DNA of 46,954 bases, from positions 1-46,954 of the forward strand of contig CAKZYJ010000243.1 in NCBI GenBank assembly GCA_937884755.1, in the 5' to 3' direction. Below the pieces are notes generated by a model. That model searched no databases and had not been told where the DNA came from. It was given only the letters and a program-made list of their open reading frames with translations. How positions within the stretch are numbered: the first letter of the stretch is position 1; each line of letters opens with the position of its first letter. Of the stretch, positions 25,254 through 33,832 are shown in pieces. This DNA is from an uncultured Flammeovirgaceae bacterium. GTDB lineage: Bacteria > Bacteroidota > Bacteroidia > Cytophagales > Cyclobacteriaceae. The translations under genes were made by a program, and so were the position numbers.

Positions 25254-26129
25254 ATGAGGTATGCGATTCACGGAAGAAAGGTTGATGAAAACAGTTTAGC
25301 CTGTATTCAACATTTGCTCTCCGAACTAGATCAGCGAGGAGCCTACGTAAGCATCTCAGATACGCTTCATTCTCTACTCCGAGAGTCTTCTGTAAAGCAT
25401 GTTCCGGAATCTATCTACCCTTCACAGAAAGGAATACTTGACGAAGACATCGTCATCAGTATTGGCGGTGATGGCACCCTGTTAGAGACGGTAACTCACG
25501 TTAGAAAGAAGGAAATTCCAATTTTGGGAATCAACATTGGGCGCTTGGGTTTTTTGGCTACGGTATCCCAAGACCAAATTGCTTCTGCTATTGAGGCTCT
25601 TTATCAAAAGGCCTTTACGATAGATCACCGTACTCTATTAGAAACTCATCATATCAGTGATATTCCGGAGGAGCTGAACTTCGCATTGAACGAACTTACT
25701 GTCATTAAGAAAGACTCGTCTACTATGATTGTAGCCCATGCGTACCTTGATGATCGTTATCTAAATTCGTACTGGGCCGATGGATTGATCATTTCTACCC
25801 CCACTGGTTCTACCGGTTATTCATTGAGTTGCGGAGGACCCGTAGTATCCCCTCAATCCAGTAATTTGATTATTACTCCTATTAGTCCGCATAACCTTAC
25901 GGTGCGTCCGTTAGTTGTATCTGATGATAGTATAATTACTATTCGCGTTGAGAGCCGTAGCGACAGCTACTTATTGGCGCTTGATTCGCGATCCTATGGC
26001 GTTTCTACTGAAGGATCTTTTCAGATTAAGAAAGCGCCATTTAGGGTAAAATTAGTGAAGTTTGAGGGGGATGATTTCTTAGAAACCCTACGACAGAAGC
26101 TAAATTGGGGTCTAGATGTAAGAAATTAG
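25254..26129 (+). CDS. nadK: NAD kinase
   Basis: A 291-residue enzyme that phosphorylates NAD to NADP. The catalytic GGDGT motif appears in ISIGGDGTLLETV, the substrate-binding NE in ALNELTVIKKD, and the glycine-rich PTGSTGYSLSCGGPVV is present in full. The start at 25254 gives MRYAIHGRK; an overlapping ATG four bases earlier is in another frame. It follows the CBS gene closely and precedes two outer-membrane barrel genes. In many Bacteroidetes uppS and bamA come after this stretch; they are not here. Confidence 0.96.
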   Translation: MRYAIHGRKVDENSLACIQHLLSELDQRGAYVSISDTLHSLLRESSVKHVPESIYPSQKGILDEDIVISIGGDGTLLETVTHVRKKEIPILGINIGRLGFLATVSQDQIASAIEALYQKAFTIDHRTLLETHHISDIPEELNFALNELTVIKKDSSTMIVAHAYLDDRYLNSYWADGLIISTPTGSTGYSLSCGGPVVSPQSSNLIITPISPHNLTVRPLVVSDDSIITIRVESRSDSYLLALDSRSYGVSTEGSFQIKKAPFRVKLVKFEGDDFLETLRQKLNWGLDVRN

Positions 26130-26201
26130 TTCTTAAATACTTGTTTCACTATTTTAATCGCAGTAAAATTGTTCTGACTGTCAGCACCTTATCATTTTTT
26201 T

Positions 26202-27320
26202 ATGCTAACCAAACGCTATTATTCTCGTATTCTTAGCTTCTTTTGTATCATCTCTATCCTGGTTCTTGCTAATCCATCGGACAGTGAGGCACAAAACCGG
26301 AAACGCAAAAGATCATACCGCAATCAGAGTACCCGCGTAGCTCAGTTCTCTGGTAAACGCCTGGGCTTTGCTAATGCTAAGCAATATATCACGTTAGGAG
26401 TATCCCTCAATGCATTAAACTACTTCGGCGATATTGCCCCTCAGTCTGGTGCTGTCAGTACCGATATCTCATTCACGCGACCGGGTATTGGCATTACCAC
26501 TGATGTTCGCTTTGGGAAGTCGCTTTCGGCCCGGTTGGGTTTTATGTGGGGGCAGCTTAGTAGCAGCGACTACGAAGTGGCTGATCCGAATAATAGGGAC
26601 GATATCTATCGATATGCCCGCAATCTTCAGTTCAGAAACAATATCAAGGATTTGTCTTTAGTAGCAGTATATGATATCTTCCCTAACCCCTATACTGTTT
26701 CTCTTCGCCAATCATTCACACCCTACGTGCTAGCTGGAATATCAGTTTTTCATCATAGCCCTCGGGGGTTAGTGCCTTCCCAGGCATTGCTATATCCCAA
26801 TGATACCCTTACTGCCGAGCAGATTCCTCAATCGGGTGAGTGGGTGGCACTTCGTCCCTTACAAACAGAAGGAAGAAGCTACGGAAGTATCGCCTTTAGT
26901 GTTCCGGTTGGAGCTGGAGTGCGTTTTAGAATCAACCAACTCATTGATATTGAAGCGGAGGTCAGCTATCGTTTCCTTTTTACGGATTATCTGGATGACG
27001 TCAGTACTAATTATGTTGATAAAGGCACCCTAGATAGTGATCTAGCTAAGATAATGTCGGATCGATCTTTAGAACCAACTGATGTATTGTCTGGCGAACC
27101 CCGAGATGACCTTTTCAGAGATGGAAACGGAATAAACCCTAATCTAGCGACCTACATTGGTGCCGATGGTGTAGAGTACGTTCACTTAGCTGGCTACGGA
27201 CAGGAAGGAGCCAAAAGAGGAAGTCCTAACGACAACGATGTATTTCTGACTACTACCGTTCGAGTTGTGTTTATGCTAGGCCGAAGCCCATTTTCCTCCA
27301 GCGGATTCCGCCCTCGTTAG
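26202..27320 (+). CDS. Outer-membrane beta-barrel protein, DUF6089-like
   Basis: A 372-residue protein. Residues 1-30 are a signal peptide ending DSEAQN, followed by a basic linker (RKRKRSYRNQSTR). The rest is alternating polar and aromatic strands (YITLGVSLNALNYFGDIAPQ; PGIGITTDVRFGKSLSARLG; SVPVGAGVRFRINQLIDIEA) that fit a porin-like barrel of the DUF6089 family, found downstream of nadK in many Bacteroidetes. Its function is unknown. The strand near the end has VFLTTTVRVVFMLGR, the likely last barrel strand. Confidence 0.8.
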   Translation: MLTKRYYSRILSFFCIISILVLANPSDSEAQNRKRKRSYRNQSTRVAQFSGKRLGFANAKQYITLGVSLNALNYFGDIAPQSGAVSTDISFTRPGIGITTDVRFGKSLSARLGFMWGQLSSSDYEVADPNNRDDIYRYARNLQFRNNIKDLSLVAVYDIFPNPYTVSLRQSFTPYVLAGISVFHHSPRGLVPSQALLYPNDTLTAEQIPQSGEWVALRPLQTEGRSYGSIAFSVPVGAGVRFRINQLIDIEAEVSYRFLFTDYLDDVSTNYVDKGTLDSDLAKIMSDRSLEPTDVLSGEPRDDLFRDGNGINPNLATYIGADGVEYVHLAGYGQEGAKRGSPNDNDVFLTTTVRVVFMLGRSPFSSSGFRPR

Positions 27321-27429
27321 GCTACAGTCTATCATTCCAAAACATATTTAGCCCGTTTTATATACCAAAACTGGGTTTAAAACAGTTATAGATAGGATTG
27401 AAAAAGAGTATTGCTGGCTAGAACTGAGT

Positions 27430-28119
27430 ATGAAGCAATTTGGCATTCACTGTATTATTATCCTTACTTTTTGGTTATTTAGTAACGAATTGTCTGCCCA
27501 ACATAACGAGATAGGAGTTGGCTTGGGTGGCACAAACTATACCGGAGATGTAGTGCGGGCGTTTGGAATAAAAAATACCCGGCCTGCCGGGTTCTTGCTG
27601 TACCGCCGTAACTTTAATGATTACCTGAGCCTGCGCGGAAACTTACTCTTCGGTGGGCTAGCTGGCTCAGATAATCCACCTTTTGATGCGCTAGCACAAC
27701 AAAGAGATACCGCTTTTACTAATTCGGTACTGGAGTTTTCTGCCCTAATTGAGTACCACTTCCTAGACTATAAGAGGAATATCAATCTGCTCCGTTGGTC
27801 GCCGTACTTTTTTATAGGAGCAGGCGCAGCTTACTTTACTGCTGCCCCAGGACCTGAGCAGTCTTACGGCCGGGTGCAACCGGTGATACCGCTGGGGTTG
27901 GGATTCAAGTACATTCTTACTCCAGAGTTTTCGCTCTCGTTTGAAGCTGGGGCGAGAAAGACTTTCTTCGATTACATCGATAATGTGTCAGATAGCAATT
28001 CCTTTGTGAAGAACTACGAATACGGCAATGCCTACAATGATGATTGGTACTACTTCATTGGTGTATCATTAAGCTACACTTTCTGGACTATTCCTTGTCC
28101 CTATCAGTTCACCAATTAG
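27430..28119 (+). CDS. Second DUF6089-like outer-membrane beta-barrel protein
   Basis: A 229-residue protein with a signal peptide (residues 1-23, ending ELSAQ) and a small barrel. The opening HNEIGVGLGGTNYTGDVVRA closely parallels the first barrel gene (LGVSLNALNYFGDIA), and YFIGAGAAYFTAAPGPEQSY, IPLGLGFKYILTPEFSLSFE and the closing YYFIGVSLSYTF agree with a beta barrel. The two genes probably arose by duplication and then diverged in length. It lies 109 bases behind the first barrel gene. In related genomes this is the copy next to uppS and bamA. Confidence 0.8.
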   Translation: MKQFGIHCIIILTFWLFSNELSAQHNEIGVGLGGTNYTGDVVRAFGIKNTRPAGFLLYRRNFNDYLSLRGNLLFGGLAGSDNPPFDALAQQRDTAFTNSVLEFSALIEYHFLDYKRNINLLRWSPYFFIGAGAAYFTAAPGPEQSYGRVQPVIPLGLGFKYILTPEFSLSFEAGARKTFFDYIDNVSDSNSFVKNYEYGNAYNDDWYYFIGVSLSYTFWTIPCPYQFTN

Positions 28120-28213
28120 TCTTAGGGAAAAAATTTCTCTTGTTTTTCAGCGGGTTCTGGACTCTTTCTGAAAAAGTCTAGCAGCCTCATAGTATCAAAT
28201 TATTGGGCATATA

Positions 28214-28244
28214 CTAAAAAAGCCAACCCGAATTAGTTGGCTTT
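28214..28244 (-). terminator. Terminator of the GlsB/YeaQ-like gene
   Basis: AAAGCCAAC pairs with GTTGGCTTT around an eight-base loop. On the minus strand a run of T follows, 21 bases past the stop of the gene at 28265-28516. The plus-strand tail is not T-rich. Confidence 0.75.
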
Positions 28245-28264
28245 ACTCTATAGTTATGTTACAG

Positions 28265-28516
28265 CTATCTTTTTATAAGCCGGTAAACAAAAAGCAATAG
28301 TACGGCTCCTCCGGTGGCAACGAGTATATTTGCTAGAGTAAGACCACTAGTCTCAATGTTAAATAGTTCTCTAGCTAAAAATCCTCCTACTAGAGCACCA
28401 GCAATACCAATAAGGATGGTTACAACAAAACCTCCCGGATCTTTACCGGGCATTAAGAATTTGGCCAAGGCACCAGCAATAAGCCCTAAAAGTGCCCATA
28501 CAAGAATAGCTACCAT
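28265..28516 (-). CDS. GlsB/YeaQ/YmgE-family stress-response membrane protein
   Basis: An 83-residue glycine-rich membrane protein with three short helices: ILVWALLGLIAGALAKFLMP, then PGGFVVTILIGIAGALVGGF, and a third helix (LANILVATGGAVLLLFVYRL). The GALAKFLMPGKDPGG junction is the family signature. Members are often induced by stress and thought to act in the inner membrane, without a proven biochemical role. It stands alone with its own terminator. Confidence 0.92.
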   Translation of the reverse strand: MVAILVWALLGLIAGALAKFLMPGKDPGGFVVTILIGIAGALVGGFLARELFNIETSGLTLANILVATGGAVLLLFVYRLIKR

Positions 28517-28633
28517 AGTTGTACAGTCAAGTTTGGTTAGACATATATAAAAAAGCGATTTCGCAAAGAATCTTTGTACGAAAAATGTGAGTAATCATAC
28601 CTCTAAAGCGAATAGAACCCTTAGACTTAGCTA

Positions 28634-31600
28634 TCACTTATTCATACTGATGGCTGTTCCACCTTTCTTCAGTGTAGTAAGATACTCTACCAAAGAGACT
28701 AAATCTTCCTGACTCATGCTACGCTCCAAGTTATCAAACATCAGTGACTGCTCCATTTTTTCTAGCGAAGTAATCTGATCCCGCGTGTAAGTCTCCGTTC
28801 GTCCACCGTACATTCGCAATTGTACCTCGTCTTCGGTTTTGCTCAGTACGTAGCCGGTTACCTGACTACCATCGTTCAGTTTCATATTGTAGCCTTCGTA
28901 GCCAAAACTGATACCCCGGCTAGGTTCCAGTATTGCTACGTACATCGCGTCTTTGGTTAATTTATCCCCAATCTCCGATAGTGCCGGACCGTAGTCAATA
29001 CCCTGTCCGTTTACGATATGGCAGTTTTGACAATATTGGGCAAACACCGTTTGGCCTTGAGCCACATCGCCTTCTATTGTTACTAAATCTTTAATAGGTG
29101 GCAAGTCAGTGGACTCCTGATCGATACCTAACAGTAGGGCTCCTTCTTCATAAATGGAATTACGCATCGCCATGGAGAATACTTTAGCTGCTGCTGAATC
29201 CAGGTCGGAATGTAAATCGCCGCTACGCACCATATCTAACAATCGGTTTTCTCCTCCCCAGCTACCGGCGAAGGCCATCACTGCCTCCTTCTGTAGCGAT
29301 AGTGGCTGGTTCTGATCGGCGATAATGCTTTGCAGCATATCAATAGAATTACCGTTATTCACCCTTTTCAGTGCCTGAATTAGTGCAATCCGCTCTTCGG
29401 TACTGCCTTCGGCTAACATATTCCGCATGAGAGGTTCTCCTTCAAAATCAAGCAACAATTTAGCCGCTTCAACTCCTACCGTTTCTTCGGGTTTCTCCAT
29501 CGCTAAAGCCAATAGTGCTGGCTGATATTCTTTCAGTTCGTAACGCTTCACCAGTTCAATGTAGGTATCACTGCCTTTCACTTTGTCTAGTGAGGTTTGC
29601 AAAGCGCTTTTCAGTTGAGGCGACCGCTTCACGCGCTCCGTATCAATATGATTTAGCGCTAAAATGGTGATTTCTTCCTGGTTAGGGTGTTGTTGTACGG
29701 CCAGGTTGGCTAGCACTTCCTGCTTCGACTCATCTTGATGAAAATCAAAGGCTCGGAAGTAACGCAACCGATCAGGATAGGTGTTGGCTTCCGACTCCTG
29801 AATGAGCTTAGCTAACAGTGGGATGGTTTCTTTACTGCGCATTCGCCAAATAATATCGCGGCCTACCGGAGTGTTCCAGTCTTCCCCAATTTCATTCATC
29901 CAGGCGGTAAAGCGAGCTTCCGCGTGAAGATCGGCCCCAATACCCAGAGCTTCCAGGTACCATCGATCCTTGCCATCATGCTGGGTAGCTAATGTAGCCC
30001 ACAGTTCGTCGGCTTCGGGTGAATCAAGGTAACGCAAGGCAAGGGCCACTTCTCGGCGCACTTGAGGCGAATCATCCTTTACTAGCTTCTGTAGTGCTGG
30101 CATTATGCCCCCACCCTGCTGGCGAGCCATTCGGATACCAGCAATCCGAATATCGGGATTTTCGCTGTTTAGTGCCTGCTCCACGTACTTATCTCTACCG
30201 TTTTCTAACTTGGAAAGCAGCCATAGAGCACGGGCCTGATAACGAGGGTTCTCGGAATTAGCCAGTTCGGCTAGATCAGCTTCCGCTTCACTTCCCATTT
30301 CGTGCAGACTTTTCCAGGCCAGATAGCGTACCGATAAATTAGGACTCTTCAGACCTTCAATCGCTCCTTTCACCGAAGAGAGGTTTGCTTCCGGAACTTT
30401 GTATTTTTTGTTAGGAGCAACCCGGTAGATTCGTCCTTGCTGCAAATCGCCTACTTGGTGCCCGCCCACACCAGGATCGTACCAGTCGGCTACGAATAGT
30501 GAACCATCGGGAGCTACACACACATCGGCCGGCCGGAACCACTGATCCTTTCCTTTTAAAATATTATCCATGCTGGCCGAATAACCCGCCCCGCTCTTTT
30601 CTACCGGATACGCTCGCACCACATTTGGTCCGGCATCGGAATGAATTACCTGATTATGGTAGCGTTCAGGTAGCAGATCGCCTTCGTACACCAAAATACC
30701 AGTAGGCGAACCAGCTCCGGTTTGTAGCAGGTTGGGTACCACCCCCGGATCGTTCAGGTGCCAGTGGCGGTTAGGGATTTCATCGTGCATGCCGGTACGA
30801 TAGCTCCGCCAGTTCTCACCGCTCATTTCATCGCGATAGCCGTAGTTACCGTATTCCATCACGTAATTGATACGCACCCCTTTATTCCCGTCATCGTCAT
30901 TATCCGATTGCCAGAGGGTTCCGTAAGAGTCTACCGCCACCTCGTAATTGTTTCTAAAGTTATGGCCTAGCACCTCAAAGTTGCTTCCGTCAGGATCGCA
31001 GCGAAACACCATACCTTCCCGGTAGGGGTCACCTTCAGCGGATACCGGAATCCCGGCTTGTTCGGCAATAGGATTGCCGTTCTTATCCAAAATTTTCTCT
31101 CCGGCGTTGCCAAAGTTGAAGTAGAGTTTGCCATCGGGACCAAACACCACCGCGTGGATAGCGTGGTCGTGCTGTTCGCCGCCAAAGCCAGTAAACAAAA
31201 TTTCCTTCTCGTCAGCTTTATCATCTCCGTCGGTATCGGTCAGAATAAATATATTAGGACTACAGGATACGATGGCTTTGTTGTCCATCACCCAGATGCC
31301 AAGGGCGGCGTTCACATCATTACCTTGGTAAAAGACCGTACTCTTGTCGGCTTTCCCATCGCCGTTCTGATCTTCTAGAATTAGTATTCGGTCGCCTTCG
31401 GCTTTAGTAGGATTATCAGGGTTAAGCTTAGGGCGGTAATTATAACCTTCGCATACCCACACCCGGCCCCGGTGGTCAATATCCATGTTGGTAGGGTTAA
31501 CTACCATTGGCTCAGCGGCGAAAAGGGTAGCCTTCAGGCCATCCGCCACTTCCAGTCCGGCCAGGGCATACTCTACTGATCGTTTCTCTTCATCCGTCAG

Positions 31601-31729
31601 CGACTCGTAATCTACGGTAGTTTCCGATTCGGGAGAAGAACACTGCCATCCGCCAGCCACGGAAAAAACCATCATCCACAGCGGTAGCCACCGCTTCATT
31701 AGCTTTGTCATCGTCTTCGTTTGCATCAT
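28634..31729 (-). CDS. PVC-type haem protein: beta-propeller, HEAT repeats and cytochrome c
   Basis: A 1031-residue exported protein. An N-terminal signal of about 30 residues ends in SVAGGWQCSS (possibly lipidated; several Met starts exist, M1, M2, M7 and M11). Residues 55-440 form the membrane-bound dehydrogenase domain named from Pirellula and Verrucomicrobium, a propeller (ILEDQNGDGKADKSTVFYQG; VVFGPDGKLYFNFGN; CVAPDGSLFVADWYDPG). Residues 445-870 are HEAT-like helices. A cytochrome c ends the protein, with haem motif CQNCH at 900-904. Such proteins are thought to oxidise sugars or alcohols in the periplasm. It has no close partner genes here; the sugar oxidoreductases lie 7-13 kb away. 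Confidence 0.88.
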   Translation of the reverse strand: MMQTKTMTKLMKRWLPLWMMVFSVAGGWQCSSPESETTVDYESLTDEEKRSVEYALAGLEVADGLKATLFAAEPMVVNPTNMDIDHRGRVWVCEGYNYRPKLNPDNPTKAEGDRILILEDQNGDGKADKSTVFYQGNDVNAALGIWVMDNKAIVSCSPNIFILTDTDGDDKADEKEILFTGFGGEQHDHAIHAVVFGPDGKLYFNFGNAGEKILDKNGNPIAEQAGIPVSAEGDPYREGMVFRCDPDGSNFEVLGHNFRNNYEVAVDSYGTLWQSDNDDDGNKGVRINYVMEYGNYGYRDEMSGENWRSYRTGMHDEIPNRHWHLNDPGVVPNLLQTGAGSPTGILVYEGDLLPERYHNQVIHSDAGPNVVRAYPVEKSGAGYSASMDNILKGKDQWFRPADVCVAPDGSLFVADWYDPGVGGHQVGDLQQGRIYRVAPNKKYKVPEANLSSVKGAIEGLKSPNLSVRYLAWKSLHEMGSEAEADLAELANSENPRYQARALWLLSKLENGRDKYVEQALNSENPDIRIAGIRMARQQGGGIMPALQKLVKDDSPQVRREVALALRYLDSPEADELWATLATQHDGKDRWYLEALGIGADLHAEARFTAWMNEIGEDWNTPVGRDIIWRMRSKETIPLLAKLIQESEANTYPDRLRYFRAFDFHQDESKQEVLANLAVQQHPNQEEITILALNHIDTERVKRSPQLKSALQTSLDKVKGSDTYIELVKRYELKEYQPALLALAMEKPEETVGVEAAKLLLDFEGEPLMRNMLAEGSTEERIALIQALKRVNNGNSIDMLQSIIADQNQPLSLQKEAVMAFAGSWGGENRLLDMVRSGDLHSDLDSAAAKVFSMAMRNSIYEEGALLLGIDQESTDLPPIKDLVTIEGDVAQGQTVFAQYCQNCHIVNGQGIDYGPALSEIGDKLTKDAMYVAILEPSRGISFGYEGYNMKLNDGSQVTGYVLSKTEDEVQLRMYGGRTETYTRDQITSLEKMEQSLMFDNLERSMSQEDLVSLVEYLTTLKKGGTAISMNK

Positions 31730-31877
31730 TGTTAGGTAGAATCGTATAAAGCGATTTAATTTACTACTTTTTTGCGTTATGCGAAACTAAGCGATTACAG
31801 GAATAAAATGGAAATTAGCAGTGACTGTAACCGTCCGTCGGGAATCTAATACAGGGTAATGGCGAAATAAATGATTT

Positions 31878-32519
31878 CTAGTGAGACGAAGCTCTATCTA
31901 GTTCTTGAGCGTAACGAGCGTTGTAGGCGTGGATGTATTTTAAGAGCGTTTCCTTATCCTTTTTGTCGTCTTCAAACTGCTGAAGTAGATCCGGATATTC
32001 CTCTAGTATGTTGGTAACCGATAGTGAATCTACTTTATGGATATTGCCGGTCTCTAAATCCAGTAAAAAGTAGGTGGCCAGCGGAAAAGCACCGGCTAAG
32101 CCACCGACTGCATTGGCAGTTTTCTTATAGGTATCTCCAGCGCCCAGAAAGTAGCTATATCGGCCGTATCCTAAGATTCGACTGTAGAGTACAATTGGTA
32201 AGCTAATGTAGTTTCGGGAACTAATATATACGTGCTTACCGTCGTAGAACCCCCACATATTGCGTCGCACTTCCTGCCGACGCTTAACGGGAATCTCCCA
32301 GTCAATGCTGATATTATTGGCGAAGACATAGTAACGATCTTCCTCCAAGTCAAGTACGCCCCCGGTATAGGTATGATACAGAGGGTCAATAGAATCGGTA
32401 GGGCTATAGTAGATGAAGACTTGGGCGGGGATGGGGCGATTATGAAGGAAATTGAAGAAGCTGTTATAGATGCCAACTTTCAGATCGGAGTGTTGACCGA
32501 TACATTCGCCTCCAACCAA
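31878..32519 (-). CDS. Unrecognised protein, probably with a frameshifted N-terminal signal
   Basis: The open frame from a TTG at 32519 codes for 213 residues of mixed strands and helices that I do not recognise (SFFNFLHNRPIPAQVFIYYS; ETLLKYIHAYNARYAQELDR near the end). Upstream in the same frame, without a start codon, lies a hydrophobic run IPAISGLLTGLFLLVGGEC that reads like a signal peptide or membrane anchor. An ATG at 32584 joins that frame only if the run of six A (minus strand, 32574-32569) were seven. The natural gene is therefore probably 31878-32584 with a one-base deletion, a sequencing error or slippage. It lies between the haem protein and an OmpA-like gene on the same strand. 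Confidence 0.55.
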   Translation of the reverse strand: MVGGECIGQHSDLKVGIYNSFFNFLHNRPIPAQVFIYYSPTDSIDPLYHTYTGGVLDLEEDRYYVFANNISIDWEIPVKRRQEVRRNMWGFYDGKHVYISSRNYISLPIVLYSRILGYGRYSYFLGAGDTYKKTANAVGGLAGAFPLATYFLLDLETGNIHKVDSLSVTNILEEYPDLLQQFEDDKKDKETLLKYIHAYNARYAQELDRASSH

Positions 32520-32712
32520 TAGAAAGAGACCCGTCAGCAGCCCACTAATGGCTGGTATATTTACCTGGTTTTTTCTTCTACCATACTATTTAATTTATCC
32601 AAAAGATGTTAAAATACCTAGCCTTGTTGGTAGCTATTTTTGTAACGAAATGATTATCATTAAAGAAACAGTGATCTATAATCGAAGAAGCCTAGACCAT
32701 CATTACATTCAG

Positions 32713-33753
32713 TTAGCTCGGAGGTGGTAACCGGAATTGCACAGGGCGAAAACCATTGAATTTTAGCATGCAGGTTTGGTCGCCTAAAAAGACCGGGTTT
32801 CTAAAAGCTAGATAACGCCGCATATCAGGAATAATGGCTGAACCACCTCCGGCAGCAGCAGTCCGATCTAGCCATCGAGAAATAGTTTGTTCCAGTTGTT
32901 GGTTCCGGTTTCGGGCTGACTCAGCAGTACTGATAAAAGAATCAATCTGACGGCGCACCTCACGTTCATTGTACTGGAAGTTTCGCAACTGCCAACGTAG
33001 GGTGATAAACTCTCCCATAACAAAACCAGCTTCGGTCATAGCCCGCGAGCCAGGACGGAGATTGCCCCAGGGACGGTTGGGAGGTACCCGACTTCCTCGG
33101 CGCGGATTAGATTCGCTCAGTGTGCGTGGCACTATCTGGGCAATAACGTCACTGGTAGGCGTCCACATCTCCCAGAACCGGAAATTCTGGGATAGACTAG
33201 GAATTCTTCGCCGCAAATATGCTCGACCTATTACTTCTACCTGATCGTCGGCTAATAGACCTACTTGGCTCGGTCTAATGCGAACTCCGCGGTTATTAGC
33301 ATATTGCCCGCCTTCTTCATGAATGGGAACTGGGATGGCGTCATCTGCTCGATATAGAAAGATTGACGAACGTCCTGCACCAGAGGCAGTAACCGAACGG
33401 TTTAGTTGAGCATTAGTCAGGTTGGGGTCTATCAGTTGGCGACTTCGCAAAACTTGAAGTACCCGCAAAATAATCTGCCGTATATTTTCTGCTCTTCTTT
33501 GTGAGAGGTTAAGATTATACCGGTTGCCCCCGCTTGAGCTAGCTAACCCAGTAACTTCAATCCGATGGCCCATCCGGAACTGCCGGATCAGGAAGTTAAC
33601 AAATTGGGCCTGCGCCAGGAACGCAATGTGTTCACGCCTAGGTTGATCATCTTCAATGGCAAAGTTCCAAAGCCAAAAGGTAGGGCCCGGATCTTCCTCA
33701 ATCCTACCTCGGGTATGTTCATTCGCCCAGACTCTTTCGGGGGTATCGCTCAT
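32713..33753 (-). CDS. OmpA-like-domain protein without a signal peptide
   Basis: A 346-residue basic protein. Residues 28-150 resemble an OmpA C-terminal (peptidoglycan-binding-like) domain: WLWNFAIEDDQPRREHIAFL, then IEVTGLASSSGGNRYNLNLS and QRRAENIRQII, matching the usual G.....G...YN..LS..RA..V pattern. There is no signal peptide or membrane helix, unlike normal OmpA proteins. Residues 150-346 are an Arg-rich region I cannot assign, with prolines around 215-235. Signal-less OmpA-like proteins of this look (LWNF opening) are known near extracellular contractile injection systems, but no sheath, tube or baseplate gene is in this window. A hairpin abuts its start codon. Function unknown. Confidence 0.65.
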   Translation of the reverse strand: MSDTPERVWANEHTRGRIEEDPGPTFWLWNFAIEDDQPRREHIAFLAQAQFVNFLIRQFRMGHRIEVTGLASSSGGNRYNLNLSQRRAENIRQIILRVLQVLRSRQLIDPNLTNAQLNRSVTASGAGRSSIFLYRADDAIPVPIHEEGGQYANNRGVRIRPSQVGLLADDQVEVIGRAYLRRRIPSLSQNFRFWEMWTPTSDVIAQIVPRTLSESNPRRGSRVPPNRPWGNLRPGSRAMTEAGFVMGEFITLRWQLRNFQYNEREVRRQIDSFISTAESARNRNQQLEQTISRWLDRTAAAGGGSAIIPDMRRYLAFRNPVFLGDQTCMLKFNGFRPVQFRLPPPS

Positions 33754-33756
33754 AGT

Positions 33757-33785
33757 AGATAAGATAATATAAAATATTCTTATCT
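33757..33785 (-). repeat. Hairpin directly before the OmpA-like gene start
   Basis: Arms AGATAAGAATAT and ATATTATCTTATCT (minus strand) pair over 12 bases with a two-base bulge and a three-base loop. The stem ends three bases before the ATG, so in the transcript it would flank the start codon. Confidence 0.4.
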
Positions 33786-33832
33786 GTTAGTGTTGGCTCA
33801 TCCGATAAGTGTAATAGAATGACCCACCTAAT

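Noticed and set aside
28130-28185. Weak hairpin after the second barrel gene (GACTCTTT...AAAAAGTC)
   Set aside because: It has an internal mismatch and no T-run, so I did not call a terminator for the barrel operon.
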